The notes under the pieces: model-generated
The model's database searches: none
What the model was told of the DNA's origin: nothing
Seen by the model: only the letters and a program-made list of their open reading frames with translations
Translations under genes and position numbers: made by a program
In this document: positions 18,466 through 30,882 of the stretch, one piece after another
Layout: every line of letters starts with the position of its first letter
Position numbering within the stretch: position 1 is the first letter of the stretch
NCBI RefSeq assembly: GCF_033547155.1
Contig: NZ_CP137892.1
Coordinates: 4,092,001-4,156,000, forward strand
Direction of reading: 5' to 3'
Origin: Pseudomonas benzenivorans
Lineage (GTDB): Bacteria; Pseudomonadota; Gammaproteobacteria; Pseudomonadales; Pseudomonadaceae
Length of the DNA stretch: 64,000 nucleotides

Positions 18466-18571
18466 TCTCTCCAGCCCGTCCAGCACGGGCGTGCCGCCGC
18501 CAACCCGCCGCTCTTCGACCATAGAGATGACCTGCGTCGTCGCATTCGGCGCAGGCCTTGTCGTTCCCGAA

Positions 18572-18612
18572 TATTTTTATTGATTGAACATTCAATAAAA
18601 ATAACCTAGTCT
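18572..18612 (+). promoter_or_regulatory. betBA promoter with BetI-type palindromic operator
   Basis: Perfect 12-base arms TATTTTTATTGA (18572-18583) and TCAATAAAAATA (18592-18603) are separated by 8 bases. A promoter overlaps it: TTGAAC at 18584-18589 and TAGTCT at 18607-18612, 17 bases apart. A repressor bound here would cover the -35 to -10 space. Part of the palindrome recurs before betI. This 252-base gap between betI and betB holds no gene. Confidence 0.75.
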
Positions 18613-18717
18613 GGCTTCCACCTTCACGACCGGCCCGAGCCACACGACCGGCCAAGCCGGTCAGGGCGCAGAAAGACCGCCCGCCTTGCGTAAACGATCA
18701 TCAAAGAGGATTCCGCC

Positions 18718-20190
<1,473 letters not shown>

Positions 20191-20290
20191 ACCCGTCGGG
20201 TGGACCGGCCGCGCAGCGGCCTGGTCCACCGCTCAACTGCAGATCCGCCCCGGTGGCTGAGGGCTTTGCCTGGTCCACCCTACGCAGGAA
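20191..20290. repeat. Palindromic repeat element between betB and betA
   Basis: The gap of 106 bases is filled by a GTCGGGTGGACCGGCCGC ... GCGGCCTGGTCCACC hairpin, then a tail ending GGTCCACCCTACGCAGG. It is of the same type as the elements at 4043-4142 and 50866-50945. It lies inside an operon, so it probably influences mRNA processing rather than ending transcription. Confidence 0.7.
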
Positions 20291-20296
20291 GGTTCC

Positions 20297-21979
20297 ATGT
20301 CCCAAGAATTCGACTACATCATCATCGGCGCCGGCTCGGCCGGCAACGTACTGGCCACCCGCCTGACCGAGGATGCCGACGTCAGCGTACTGCTGCTGGA
20401 GGCCGGCGGCCCCGACCACCGCCTCGACTTTCGCACCCAGATGCCCGCCGCCCTGGCCTTTCCCCTGCAAGGCCGGCGCTACAACTGGGCCTACGAGACC
20501 GATCCCGAGCCGCACATGAACAACCGCCGCATGGAGTGTGGCCGCGGCAAGGGCCTGGGCGGCTCCTCGCTGATCAACGGCATGTGCTACATCCGCGGCA
20601 ACGCCATGGACTACGACGGCTGGGCCAAGCTCGAGGGCCTGGAGGACTGGAGCTACCTGGACTGCCTGCCCTATTTCCGCAAGGCCGAGACCCGCGACAT
20701 CGGGCCCAACGCCTACCACGGCGGCGACGGCCCTGTGTCGGTAACGACGCCTAAAAACGGCAACAACCCCCTGTTCCAAGCCATGATCGAGGCCGGCGTG
20801 CAGGCCGGCTACCCGCGCACCGACGACCTCAACGGCTACCAGCAGGAAGGCTTCGGTCCGATGGACCGCACCGTGACCCCCCGGGGCCGTCGCGCCAGCA
20901 CCGCCCGCGGCTACCTGGATCAGGCCCGCGGCCGCCCCAACCTGACCATCGTCACCCATGCCCTCACCGATCGCATCCTGTTCAACGGCAAGCGCGCCAT
21001 CGGCGTCGCCTACCTCAAGGGCAACAGCAACGCGCCGACCACCGTGCATGCCCGCCGCGAGGTGCTGCTGTGCAGCGGCGCCATCGCCTCGCCGCAGATC
21101 CTCCAGCGTTCCGGGGTCGGCCCCGGCGCCCTGCTGCGCGACCTGAGCATCCCCCTGGTGCACGAACTGCCCGGGGTCGGCCAGAACCTCCAGGACCACC
21201 TGGAGATGTACCTGCAGTACGCCTGCAAGCAGCCGGTTTCCCTGTACCCGGCGCTGCAGTGGTGGAACCAGCCGAAGATCGGCGCCGAGTGGATGTTCCT
21301 CGGCCGGGGCACCGGCGCCAGCAACCAGTTCGAGGCCGGCGGCTTCATCCGCACCCGCGAAGAATTCGAGTGGCCGAACATCCAGTACCACTTCCTGCCG
21401 GTGGCGATCAATTACAACGGCAGCAACGCGGTCAAGGAACACGGCTTCCAGGCCCACGTCGGCTCCATGCGCTCCCCCAGCCGCGGCCGCGTGCAGCTCA
21501 AGTCCCGGGACCCGCGCGAGCATCCGAGCATCCTGTTCAACTACATGTCCACCGAGCAGGACTGGCAGGAGTTCCGCGACGGCATCCGCATCACCCGCGA
21601 GATCATGGCGCAATCGGCCCTCGATCCCTACCGCGGCCGCGAGCTGAGCCCCGGCAAGGAGGTGCAGAGCGATGCCGAGCTGGATGCCTTCGTCCGCCAG
21701 CACGCCGAAACCGCCTTCCACCCCTCCTGCTCCTGCAAGATGGGCGAGGACGACATGGCGGTGGTCGACGGCCAGGGCCGGGTGCACGGCCTGGAAGGCC
21801 TGCGGGTGGTCGACGCCTCGATCATGCCGATCATCACCACCGGCAATCTCAACGCCCCGACCATCATGATGGCCGAGAAGATCGCCGACCGGATCCGCGG
21901 CCGCACGCCGCTGCCGCGCAGCACCGCCCCCTACTACGTGGCGGCCGGCGCCCCGGTGCGCCGCGTGGCGCAGCGCTAG
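20297..21979 (+). CDS. betA: Choline dehydrogenase
   Basis: A 560-residue GMC-family flavoprotein that oxidises choline to betaine aldehyde, membrane-associated and coupled to the respiratory chain. The FAD motif GAGSAG is at residues 11-16, the GMC signature region [12 protein letters not shown] at about 90-101, and the active-site histidine His475 lies in [10 protein letters not shown]. The C-terminus has [20 protein letters not shown] 20297 is preceded by AGGAAGG. Length equals other Pseudomonas BetA proteins. Confidence 0.97.
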   Translation: MSQEFDYIIIGAGSAGNVLATRLTEDADVSVLLLEAGGPDHRLDFRTQMPAALAFPLQGRRYNWAYETDPEPHMNNRRMECGRGKGLGGSSLINGMCYIRGNAMDYDGWAKLEGLEDWSYLDCLPYFRKAETRDIGPNAYHGGDGPVSVTTPKNGNNPLFQAMIEAGVQAGYPRTDDLNGYQQEGFGPMDRTVTPRGRRASTARGYLDQARGRPNLTIVTHALTDRILFNGKRAIGVAYLKGNSNAPTTVHARREVLLCSGAIASPQILQRSGVGPGALLRDLSIPLVHELPGVGQNLQDHLEMYLQYACKQPVSLYPALQWWNQPKIGAEWMFLGRGTGASNQFEAGGFIRTREEFEWPNIQYHFLPVAINYNGSNAVKEHGFQAHVGSMRSPSRGRVQLKSRDPREHPSILFNYMSTEQDWQEFRDGIRITREIMAQSALDPYRGRELSPGKEVQSDAELDAFVRQHAETAFHPSCSCKMGEDDMAVVDGQGRVHGLEGLRVVDASIMPIITTGNLNAPTIMMAEKIADRIRGRTPLPRSTAPYYVAAGAPVRRVAQR

Positions 21980-22160
21980 CCCCCCAAGGGACACCCGTGG
22001 CGCTGCCGCCTCCCGAGAGGAGCGTGCAGCGCCGCCAGAACTCACAGTCACAGCAACCAACACAGGCACGCACTATCGATAGCACCTCACGGCCGCCACG
22101 CCTTGCGCGCCGGGTTACCACTAACTGAACTGGATTCTAATAAGAGAGGGCCCACCCCAA

Positions 22161-23357
22161 ATGCAGTCAGGAAAGATCGTCGTCGAGAACCTGTACAAGG
22201 TCTTCGGCCAAAACCCAGAAGAAGCCATCGACCTGCTCAAGCAGGGCTGGAGCAAGGACAAGATCCTCGCCGAGAAAGGCGCGGTGATCGGCGTCAGCGA
22301 TGTGTCGTTCAGCGTCGAGGAGGGCGAGATCTTCGTCCTCATGGGCCTCTCCGGCTCGGGCAAGTCCACCCTGATCCGCCTGATCAACCGGCTCATCGAA
22401 CCGTCCGCCGGCAATGTCTACATCGACGGCCAGAACGTCGCCAAGATGGCCAAGTCCGAGCTGGTCGACCTGCGCCGCCGCGACATGAGCATGGTCTTCC
22501 AGTCCTTCGCCCTGATGCCCTCGCGCAGCGTGCTGGACAACGCCGCCTTCGGCCTGGAAGTGGCCGGGGTCGGGCGCAAGGAACGCGAGAAGCGCGCCAT
22601 GGACGTGCTCGCCCAGGTCGGCCTGGACACCTTCGCCCACAAGTACCCCAACCAGCTCTCCGGTGGCATGCAGCAGCGCGTCGGCCTGGCCCGCGCCCTG
22701 GCCGTGGACCCCTCGATCATGATCATGGACGAGGCCTTCTCCGCCCTCGACCCGCTCAAGCGCCGCGAGATGCAGGACGTGCTGCTGGAGCTGCAGAAGA
22801 CCCACCGCCGCACCATCATCTTCGTCTCCCACGACATCGAGGAGGCCATGCGCATCGGCTCGCGCATCGGCATCATGGAAGGCGGCAAGCTGATCCAGGT
22901 CGGCACCCCCCAGGAACTGGTCGACAACCCCGCCAACGACTACGTGCGCAACTTCTTCGACACCGTCGACACCAACCGCTACCTCACCGCCGGCCAGCTC
23001 AAGGCCGACAGCGTGCCGGTCTACGTGAACAACGGCGTGGCGCCCTGCGCCCTGACCGTGTGCCAGGAGTTGCAGGCCCAGGACAAGCACTACGCCTTCG
23101 TGGTCGATCAGGACAAGCGCTTCACCGGTTCCATCAGCCTGGAGAAGATCGCCCTGATGACCGAGGGTGGACACTCGATCAAGCTGAGCAAGGACGTGCT
23201 CAAGCCCATCGTCCCGGTGCCGGAGGACATGCCCCTGGACCAGGTGATCGAGCGCCTGGTGGACAACGAGGGCCCCATTCCGGTGGTCGACGCCAACGGC
23301 TTCTACAGCGGTGCCATCAGCAAGGGCCGCCTGCTGAACCGCCTGCAGGGAGAATGA
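22161..23357 (+). CDS. cbcV: Choline/betaine/carnitine ABC transporter ATPase, copy 2
   Basis: A 398-residue duplicate of the ATPase at 13506, same length. Differences before residue 280 are few (Lys2 to Gln, QPQEA to NPEEA, Asp to Asn at GNVY, HELSG to NQLSG, Met to Ile before IMDEAF). In the CBS part about 70 residues diverge (for example YVNNGVAPCALTV against YVHNGIAPSANQV), and then the last 45 residues are identical again. Walker A, LSGG and Walker B are intact, so it should be functional. It starts behind GAGAGGGCCC, 181 bases after betA. Confidence 0.94.
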   Translation: MQSGKIVVENLYKVFGQNPEEAIDLLKQGWSKDKILAEKGAVIGVSDVSFSVEEGEIFVLMGLSGSGKSTLIRLINRLIEPSAGNVYIDGQNVAKMAKSELVDLRRRDMSMVFQSFALMPSRSVLDNAAFGLEVAGVGRKEREKRAMDVLAQVGLDTFAHKYPNQLSGGMQQRVGLARALAVDPSIMIMDEAFSALDPLKRREMQDVLLELQKTHRRTIIFVSHDIEEAMRIGSRIGIMEGGKLIQVGTPQELVDNPANDYVRNFFDTVDTNRYLTAGQLKADSVPVYVNNGVAPCALTVCQELQAQDKHYAFVVDQDKRFTGSISLEKIALMTEGGHSIKLSKDVLKPIVPVPEDMPLDQVIERLVDNEGPIPVVDANGFYSGAISKGRLLNRLQGE

Positions 23358-23358
23358 C

Positions 23359-24240
23359 ATGAGCGACAAGAAACTCGATCTGGGCAGCTGGGTCAACGAC
23401 GTGGTCCAGCACCTGCTGGACAACTACAGCGGCGCCTTCGACAGCGTCGGCAGCGTGGTCAGCGGCTTCTCCGAAGGCATCGAGACCCTGCTCATGCTGC
23501 CCCCGGCCTGGCTGCTGATCGCCATCTTCGTCGGCCTCGGCCTGTGGCGCATCGGCGCCCGCTTCGCCGGCTTCACCGCCGTGTCCTTCATCCTCATCGT
23601 CATGACCGGCTTCTGGGAGCAGACCGTGGTCACCCTCGGCCTGACCTTCTCCTCGACCCTGATCAGCCTGCTGCTGGGCATCCCCCTGGGCATCTGGGCT
23701 GCTCGCAGCGAGCGCGTCGCCACCATCGTCCGGCCGATCCTCGACTTCATGCAGACCATGCCGGCCTTCGTCTACCTGATCCCCGCCGCCATGCTCTTCG
23801 GCCTCGGCCGCGTGCCCGGCATCATCGCCACGGTGATCTTCGCCATGCCGCCGGCCGTGCGCCTGACCAACCTGGGCATCCGCCAGGTCAACAAGGAGAT
23901 CGTCGAGGCCGGCCAGTCCTTCGGCTGCACCGGTCGCCAGCTGCTGTTCAAGGTGCAGCTGCCCAACGCCATGCCCTCGATCATGGCCGGGGTCAACCAG
24001 ACCATCATGATGGCCCTGTCCATGGTGATCATCGCCTCCATGGTCGGCGCCGGCGGCCTGGGCAACGACGTGCTGGCGAGCATCCAACGCCTGGATATCG
24101 GGCTAGGCTTCGAGAGCGGCATGGCCGTGGTGCTGCTGGCCATCATCCTCGACCGCATCACCGAGAGTTTCGGCACCAAGCAGACCGCACCCCGTGGCGG
24201 CCTGATCAGCTGGGTGAACGCGCGCTTCCAGCGCCAGTGA
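23359..24240 (+). CDS. cbcW: Choline/betaine/carnitine ABC transporter permease, copy 2
   Basis: A 293-residue duplicate of the permease at 14704 with three amino-acid changes. Even synonymous positions are almost all the same, which points to a recent duplication or gene conversion. Spacing to cbcV (one base between stop and start) and the ribosome-binding site GGGAGAATGAC are also the same. The complement and third frames of this gene are open for long distances because of GC-rich codon use, but encode nothing. Confidence 0.94.
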   Translation: MSDKKLDLGSWVNDVVQHLLDNYSGAFDSVGSVVSGFSEGIETLLMLPPAWLLIAIFVGLGLWRIGARFAGFTAVSFILIVMTGFWEQTVVTLGLTFSSTLISLLLGIPLGIWAARSERVATIVRPILDFMQTMPAFVYLIPAAMLFGLGRVPGIIATVIFAMPPAVRLTNLGIRQVNKEIVEAGQSFGCTGRQLLFKVQLPNAMPSIMAGVNQTIMMALSMVIIASMVGAGGLGNDVLASIQRLDIGLGFESGMAVVLLAIILDRITESFGTKQTAPRGGLISWVNARFQRQ

Positions 24241-24278
24241 ACCTGAACCCACCATTCCAACGACACAGGGAGTCACCC

Positions 24279-25223
24279 ATGAAGAAACTCAAGACAGCCG
24301 CAGGCATGGGCCTGCTGTCCTGCGCACTGCTCCAGGGCGCCTGGGCCCAGGAACCGGAAAGCTGCAAGCAGGTGCGCTTCGCCGAGATCGGCTGGGCCGA
24401 CATCGCTGCCACCACCGGCGTGGCCATGACCCTGACCGAGGGCCTGGGCTACAAGCCGCGCAAGATCATGGCCTCGGTGCCGATCGCCTTCACCGGGGTG
24501 AAGAACAGTCAGATCGACGTGTTCCTCGGCTACTGGGCCCCCTCGATGGATGCGGTGATCGAGCCCTTCACCAAGGACGGCGGCGTCAAGGTGCTGCCCA
24601 CGCCCAACCTGGAAGGCGCCAAGTACACCCTGGCGGTACCGACCTACGCCGCCGAAGCCGGCCTCAAGAGCTTCCAGGACATCGCCAAGTTCAAGGACCA
24701 GCTCGGCGGCAAGATCTACGGCATCGAGCCGGGCAACGACGGCAACCTGCTGATCGAGCAGATGATCAAGGGCGACCAGTTCGGCCTCGGCGGCTTCCGC
24801 ATGGTCGAGTCCAGCGAGGCCGGCATGCTGGTCCAGGTGCAGCGCGCGGTGAAGAAGAAGGAGCCGGTGGTGTTCCTCGGCTGGGCCCCGCACCCGATGA
24901 ACACCCAGTACGACATCACCTACCTGTCCGGTGGCGATGAGGTGTTCGGCCCCGACTTCGGCGCCGCCAAGGTCTACACCGTGGTACCGCCGGACTACGA
25001 GGCCCGCTGCGCCAACGTCGGCAAGCTGCTGAACAACCTGCAGTTCAGCGTCGAAGTCGAGAGCCAGCTGATGGAGAAGGTGCTGGAGAAACAGGACCCG
25101 GCCGAAGTCGCGAAGAACTGGATCAAGGCCAACCCGCAGATGCTCGACAAGTGGCTGGCCGGGGTCACCACCTACGACGGTCAGGACGGCGTCGCCGCCG
25201 TGAAGAAACACGTCGGCCTCTAA
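24279..25223 (+). CDS. cbcX: Choline-binding periplasmic protein CbcX, copy 2
   Basis: A 314-residue duplicate of the binding protein at 15623. The mature domain keeps all cage residues and differs at only a few positions (Tyr to Phe in DFGAAK, Ile to Val in VESQLME). The signal peptide differs at many positions (MKKLKTAAGMGLLSCALLQG). ATG 24279 follows CAGGGAGTCACCC. It ends the island and is followed by a terminator. Confidence 0.93.
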   Translation: MKKLKTAAGMGLLSCALLQGAWAQEPESCKQVRFAEIGWADIAATTGVAMTLTEGLGYKPRKIMASVPIAFTGVKNSQIDVFLGYWAPSMDAVIEPFTKDGGVKVLPTPNLEGAKYTLAVPTYAAEAGLKSFQDIAKFKDQLGGKIYGIEPGNDGNLLIEQMIKGDQFGLGGFRMVESSEAGMLVQVQRAVKKKEPVVFLGWAPHPMNTQYDITYLSGGDEVFGPDFGAAKVYTVVPPDYEARCANVGKLLNNLQFSVEVESQLMEKVLEKQDPAEVAKNWIKANPQMLDKWLAGVTTYDGQDGVAAVKKHVGL

Positions 25224-25236
25224 GGCGACGTCCCCG

Positions 25237-25262
25237 GAACGCCGCCCGAGCGGGCGGCGTTC
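25237..25262 (+). terminator. Terminator after cbcX copy 2
   Basis: A perfect 11-base stem GAACGCCGCCC / GGGCGGCGTTC with a 4-base loop, 14 bases past the stop, followed by TCTCGTTTCC. It closes the bet-cbc transcript. No equivalent hairpin follows cbcX copy 1. Confidence 0.8.
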
Positions 25263-25403
25263 TCGTTTCCGCGCAACAGCCCCTGCCCGTACGCCCGACG
25301 GCCCTTGCCCGTCCCCCCACCATCGGCAATGATGAACACCCTCCCGGGTCGTCTCTTCCCGCCACCACGCCCCCACGCCGGGCCACGTGAAAGGAACCGC
25401 CGC

Positions 25404-26846
25404 ATGCACGAGGCCTTTGCCGCCCTCAAACGCCACTTCGCCGCCTTGCACTGCGACGCCGAGCACTGGTCGCTGCGTTACGTGCGCCAGGACCATCAGC
25501 AGCTGGCGGTACGCAAGCAGATCGCCGAGCCGCCGCGCTTCTGCCGCGACGAAGGGGCGATGCTCTGCGCACGGCTGGCCGGGGTCGAGGCCTATGCGGC
25601 GACCAGCGACCTCTCGCGCCCGGGGCTGCAGGCCGCCCTCGACCAGGCGACCGCGCTGGCCCGGCGCATCGCCCCTCTCGCCCTGCTCGACCAGCGCCCC
25701 CTGGCGCCCTCCGGCGCCCGCGGCGAGTACCGTTCGCCGGGCTTCGAGCGCCCCTTCCCCACACTCGCCGAGTGCTACCAGCTGCTGACCGCCGAATCGG
25801 CCGCGGTGCCCGCCGACCCGCGCCTGGTCAACTGGCGGGTCGGTCTGCACATCAGCGAGGTCGAGCAGCTCTACCTGAACAACGCCGGCGCCGAGCTGAG
25901 TTCGGCCCAGCGCTTCGTCTACCCGCACCTGGGCGTCACCGCCTACGACGGCCACGACAGCCAGACCCGCCACCTCGGCGGCGCCCACCTCGGCCAGCAG
26001 GGCGGCGCCGAGGTCATCGAGCGCCTCGGCCTGGTCGGCGCCGCCCCCCGGGTCGCCGAGCAGGCCCTGCAGCTGCTGCTGGCGCCCAACACCCCGACGG
26101 GGCCGCGCGACCTGCTGTTGCTGCCCGACCAGATGATTCTGCAGCTGCACGAGTCCATCGGCCACCCCCTGGAGCTGGACCGCATCCTCGGCGACGAACG
26201 CAACTTCGCCGGTACCAGCTTCGTCAGGCCCGAAGACTTCGGCCACCTGCAATACGGCTCGCCGCTGCTCAACGTGACCTTCGACCCCACGCTGCCCGAG
26301 GAGCTGGCCAGCTACGCCTTCGACGACGACGGCCGCCCGGCGCGCAAGGAGTACCTGATCCGCGACGGCCTGCTGCTGCGCCCCCTGGGCGGCGCCCTGT
26401 CGCAGCTGCGCAGCGGCCTGCCGGGGGTCGCCAATAGCCGTGCCAGCAGCTGGAACCGCCCGCCCATCGACCGCATGGCCAACCTCAATATTGAACCGGG
26501 CGAACACAGCCTGGCGCAGCTGATCGGCGGCATCGAGCACGGCATCCTGATGGCCAGCAACAGGTCCTGGTCCATCGACGACGCGCGCAACAAGTTCCAG
26601 TTCGGCTGCGAATGGGGCCAGCTGATCGAGCAGGGCGAGCTGCGCGGGGTGGTCAAGAACCCCAATTACCGCGGTATCTCCAGCCAGTTCTGGAAGTCCC
26701 TCACGGCCGTCGGCGACGCCAGCACCCGGGAGGTGCTCGGCACCCCGCACTGCGGCAAGGGCGAGCCGAACCAGGTGGTGCGCGTCGGCCATGCCACCCC
26801 CGCCTGCGTATTCGCCGCGGTCGACGTTTTCGGCGGGGCCGCCTGA
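25404..26846 (+). CDS. TldD-like metalloprotease subunit
   Basis: A 480-residue member of the TldD/PmbA family, catalytic type. The zinc motif is HESIGH (His249, Glu250, His253). In such pairs TldD and TldE form a heterodimer that degrades unfolded or modified peptides, and in some bacteria matures peptide natural products or antitoxins. ATG 25404 follows AAAGGAACC. It overlaps the following tldE-like gene by one base (TGATG). This pair is not in the context of canonical tldD or pmbA, so it is likely a second, paralogous pair. Confidence 0.88.
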   Translation: MHEAFAALKRHFAALHCDAEHWSLRYVRQDHQQLAVRKQIAEPPRFCRDEGAMLCARLAGVEAYAATSDLSRPGLQAALDQATALARRIAPLALLDQRPLAPSGARGEYRSPGFERPFPTLAECYQLLTAESAAVPADPRLVNWRVGLHISEVEQLYLNNAGAELSSAQRFVYPHLGVTAYDGHDSQTRHLGGAHLGQQGGAEVIERLGLVGAAPRVAEQALQLLLAPNTPTGPRDLLLLPDQMILQLHESIGHPLELDRILGDERNFAGTSFVRPEDFGHLQYGSPLLNVTFDPTLPEELASYAFDDDGRPARKEYLIRDGLLLRPLGGALSQLRSGLPGVANSRASSWNRPPIDRMANLNIEPGEHSLAQLIGGIEHGILMASNRSWSIDDARNKFQFGCEWGQLIEQGELRGVVKNPNYRGISSQFWKSLTAVGDASTREVLGTPHCGKGEPNQVVRVGHATPACVFAAVDVFGGAA

Positions 26847-28174
26847 TGAACCAGGCCCTCGCGCAATTCCAGGCCCTGGCCCAGTGGCTGGGCGATGCCC
26901 TGGCGCCGGGCGAGGACTTCAGCCTCGGCTACGCCGCCGAGCAGTCCGATTTCGTCCGCTTCAACCAGGCCAGGGTGCGCCAGGCCGGCCAGGTGCGGCA
27001 GGCCAGCCTGGAGCTGCAACTGATCCAGGGCGGCCGCCATGCCGAACAGCAACTGACCCTGAGCGGCGTGCTGGCAGAGGACCGCCGCCGCCTGGCCGAA
27101 GCCCTGTCGCAACTGCGCGCTATCCTGCCGCTGCTGCCGCCCGATCCCTATCTGCAGTTCAACCGCGAGCCCTGGCAGAGCCATAGCCTGCAGCTCGAGG
27201 CGTTGCCGGACTGCGCCCAGGTGGTCGAGCAGGTCGCCCGCGAGGCGGCCGGCCTGGACCTGGTCGGTTTCTATGCCGCCGGGTCCATCAGCCGCGGCTT
27301 CGCCAGCTCCAGCGGCGCCTTCGGCTGGCACCAGGCGAGCAGCTTCAATCTCGACTGGAGCCTGTTCCACGGCAACGGCCAGGCGGTCAAGGCGCAGTAC
27401 GCCGGTCAGCACTGGCAGGCCGAGGCCTTCGCCACACGCCTGGCCGAGGCCCGCGAGCAGCTGGCCTACCTGGGCCTGCCGGCTCGCAGCCTGGCGCCCG
27501 GCGACTACCGCGCCTACCTGGCGCCCGCCGCCCTGCAGGAGGTCCTGGAACTGCTCGGCTGGGGCGGTTTCTCCGCCCAGGCCCTGGCCGAAAAGGACAG
27601 CCCCTTGCAGCGCCTGCACAGCGGCGAGGCCCGGCTCAGCCCCCTGCTGCACCTGCAGGAGCAGGTCACCGGCTCGCTGCTGCCCGGCTTCTCCAGCGAA
27701 GGCTATCCGCGTCGCGACCTGCAGCTGATCCGCGCCGGGCAACCCGGGGAGCAGCTGGTCAGCGCCCGCAGCGCCGCCGAATACGGCCTGCCGGCCAATG
27801 GCGCCAGCCCTTGGGAGGCCCCCGCGGCCCTGGTGATGGCCGGAGGCGAGCTGGCCCAGGCGCAGGTTCTCGAGCGCCTCGACCGCGGCCTGTATATCGG
27901 CAACCTGTGGTACCTCAACTACTCCGACCGACCGGCCGCGCGCATCACCGGCATGACCCGCTTCGCCAGCTTCTGGGTCGAGGACGGGCGCATCCAGGCG
28001 CCGCTGGCCAGCATGCGTTTCGACGACAGCCTCTATCGCCTGCTCGGCAGCCGGCTCGAGGCACTGACCCGCGAGCGCGAGCTGAGCCTGGCCACCGGCA
28101 CCTACCAGCAGCGCCACAACGGCTCGACCCTGCTGCCCGGCGCCCTGCTCGACGGCCTGACCCTGACCCTCTAG
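26846..28174 (+). CDS. TldE/PmbA-like partner protein
   Basis: A 442-residue TldD/PmbA-family protein without an HExxH zinc motif, as expected for the non-catalytic TldE partner. Family features include FSLGYAAEQSDFVRFNQARVRQ at the start, GRGFASS-like (SRGFASSSGAFG) in the middle and YIGNLWYLNYSDRPAARITGMTR near the end. ATG 26846 overlaps the tldD-like stop, so the two proteins are translationally coupled and presumably form one complex. No precursor peptide gene was seen within 200 bases on either side. Confidence 0.87.
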   Translation: MNQALAQFQALAQWLGDALAPGEDFSLGYAAEQSDFVRFNQARVRQAGQVRQASLELQLIQGGRHAEQQLTLSGVLAEDRRRLAEALSQLRAILPLLPPDPYLQFNREPWQSHSLQLEALPDCAQVVEQVAREAAGLDLVGFYAAGSISRGFASSSGAFGWHQASSFNLDWSLFHGNGQAVKAQYAGQHWQAEAFATRLAEAREQLAYLGLPARSLAPGDYRAYLAPAALQEVLELLGWGGFSAQALAEKDSPLQRLHSGEARLSPLLHLQEQVTGSLLPGFSSEGYPRRDLQLIRAGQPGEQLVSARSAAEYGLPANGASPWEAPAALVMAGGELAQAQVLERLDRGLYIGNLWYLNYSDRPAARITGMTRFASFWVEDGRIQAPLASMRFDDSLYRLLGSRLEALTRERELSLATGTYQQRHNGSTLLPGALLDGLTLTL

Positions 28175-28244
28175 GGCCACCGCCGCGCCTAGCCGGCCGC
28201 GCCTGTTACACTGCGCGTCATTTCGCTCCTATCGGGTCTCTACC

Positions 28245-29624
<1,380 letters not shown>

Positions 29625-29649
29625 GCCAGACCTTCAGGAGAACGAGACG

Positions 29650-30882
29650 GTGCGCAACATCCTGGTCATCGAAGACAGCCCCCTGGTGCTGAAGATTCTC
29701 GACCACCTGTTCCGCCAGGAGCCGGATCTGCAGCCGCTGTTCTGCGCCTCCCTGGCCGAGGCCGAGGTGATGCTGGAGGCCTCCGCCGAGCTGTTCTTCG
29801 CCGCCATCGTCGACCTGCACCTGCCCGATGCCCCCAACGGCGAGAGCGTCGACCTGGTGATGCGTCACCGTCTGCCGTGCATCGTCCTGAGCGGCTCCTA
29901 CAACGAGCAGCGGCGCGACGAGCTGCTGCTCAAGGGCGTGGTCGACTACGTGCTCAAGGAGAGCCAGCACTCCTACGAATACGCCTTCCGCCTGCTGCAC
30001 CGCCTGGAAAGCAACAGCCAGGTGAAGATCCTCATCGCCGAGGACTCCGATGCCACCCGCCACTACATCCGCCACGTGCTGACGCCCCATCGCTTCCAGC
30101 TGCTCGACGCCCGCGACGGCGACGAGACCCTGCGCATCCTCCAGGAGCAGCCGGACATCGACCTGCTGGTGGTCGACCACAGCATGCCCGGCCTCAGCGG
30201 CTTCGAGCTGGTCAAGCTGCTGCGGCAGAAGCTGAAGCGCCACGAGCTGATCATCATCGGCCTGTCCGCCGACGCCAAGGGCTCGCTCAGCGCCATGTTC
30301 ATCAAGCACGGCGCCGACGACTTCCTGCGCAAGCCGTTCTGCCCGGAGGAGCTCAACTGCCGGGTCATCTCGACCCTGGAGCGCCGCGACCTGATGCGCG
30401 CCCTCAAGCAGGCCGCGCAGTACGATGCCCTGACCGGCCTGAACAACCGTCGCGCCTTCTACGAGCAGGGTCTCAAGCAGCTGCAGCAGGCCCAGCGCAG
30501 CAACCAGCCCCTGAGCGTGGCCATGCTCGACCTGGACTTCTTCAAGCGCATCAACGACGAGCACGGCCACGCCAGCGGCGACAGCGCCCTGGTGGTGTTC
30601 GCCAGAGCCCTGGCGGAGGCCTTTCCCGATGCCCTGCTCGGTCGTCTCGGCGGCGAGGAGTTCGCCCTGCTCGGCCCGCTCGAGGATGCCACCCTGGACC
30701 GCCTGCGCGAGTGCTGCGCCACTCTGCACTATGCCGCCGGCGCGCCGCCGCTGTCGTTCAGCGCCGGCGTGTACCAAGGCGAGCCGGAGGACCTGGAGAC
30801 GCTGCTGCACCAGGCCGACCTGCGCCTGTACCAGGCCAAGCGCCAGGGCCGCGGCCTGAGCATCTGGCGCACCGCCGACTGA
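29650..30882 (+). CDS. Double-receiver diguanylate cyclase (REC-REC-GGDEF)
   Basis: A 410-residue cytoplasmic signalling protein. REC1 is about residues 3-120 (IEDS at the N-terminus, VDLHLPD phospho-acceptor region, LKES at the end). REC2 is about 125-245 (AEDSDATR, VVDHSMPGLSG, RKPF). The GGDEF domain is about 255-405 with the active-site motif GGEEF at 334-338, so c-di-GMP synthesis is expected. An RxxD inhibitory site is not seen before GGEEF (PDALLGRL). It starts with GTG 29650 and follows dbpA by 25 bases. Its partner histidine kinase is not nearby. Confidence 0.9.
   Translation: MRNILVIEDSPLVLKILDHLFRQEPDLQPLFCASLAEAEVMLEASAELFFAAIVDLHLPDAPNGESVDLVMRHRLPCIVLSGSYNEQRRDELLLKGVVDYVLKESQHSYEYAFRLLHRLESNSQVKILIAEDSDATRHYIRHVLTPHRFQLLDARDGDETLRILQEQPDIDLLVVDHSMPGLSGFELVKLLRQKLKRHELIIIGLSADAKGSLSAMFIKHGADDFLRKPFCPEELNCRVISTLERRDLMRALKQAAQYDALTGLNNRRAFYEQGLKQLQQAQRSNQPLSVAMLDLDFFKRINDEHGHASGDSALVVFARALAEAFPDALLGRLGGEEFALLGPLEDATLDRLRECCATLHYAAGAPPLSFSAGVYQGEPEDLETLLHQADLRLYQAKRQGRGLSIWRTAD

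Noticed and set aside
23544..25223. A single reading frame joining cbcW copy 2 (out of frame) with cbcX copy 2, suggesting a fusion
   Set aside because: The first part is the wrong frame of cbcW; the real cbcX begins at ATG 24279 with its own ribosome-binding site and signal peptide.
25263..25403. Possible precursor peptide for the TldD/TldE-like pair upstream of 25404
   Set aside because: The only short frame is an in-frame, proline-rich extension of the TldD-like gene; it has no leader/core pattern and the ribosome-binding site is next to ATG 25404.
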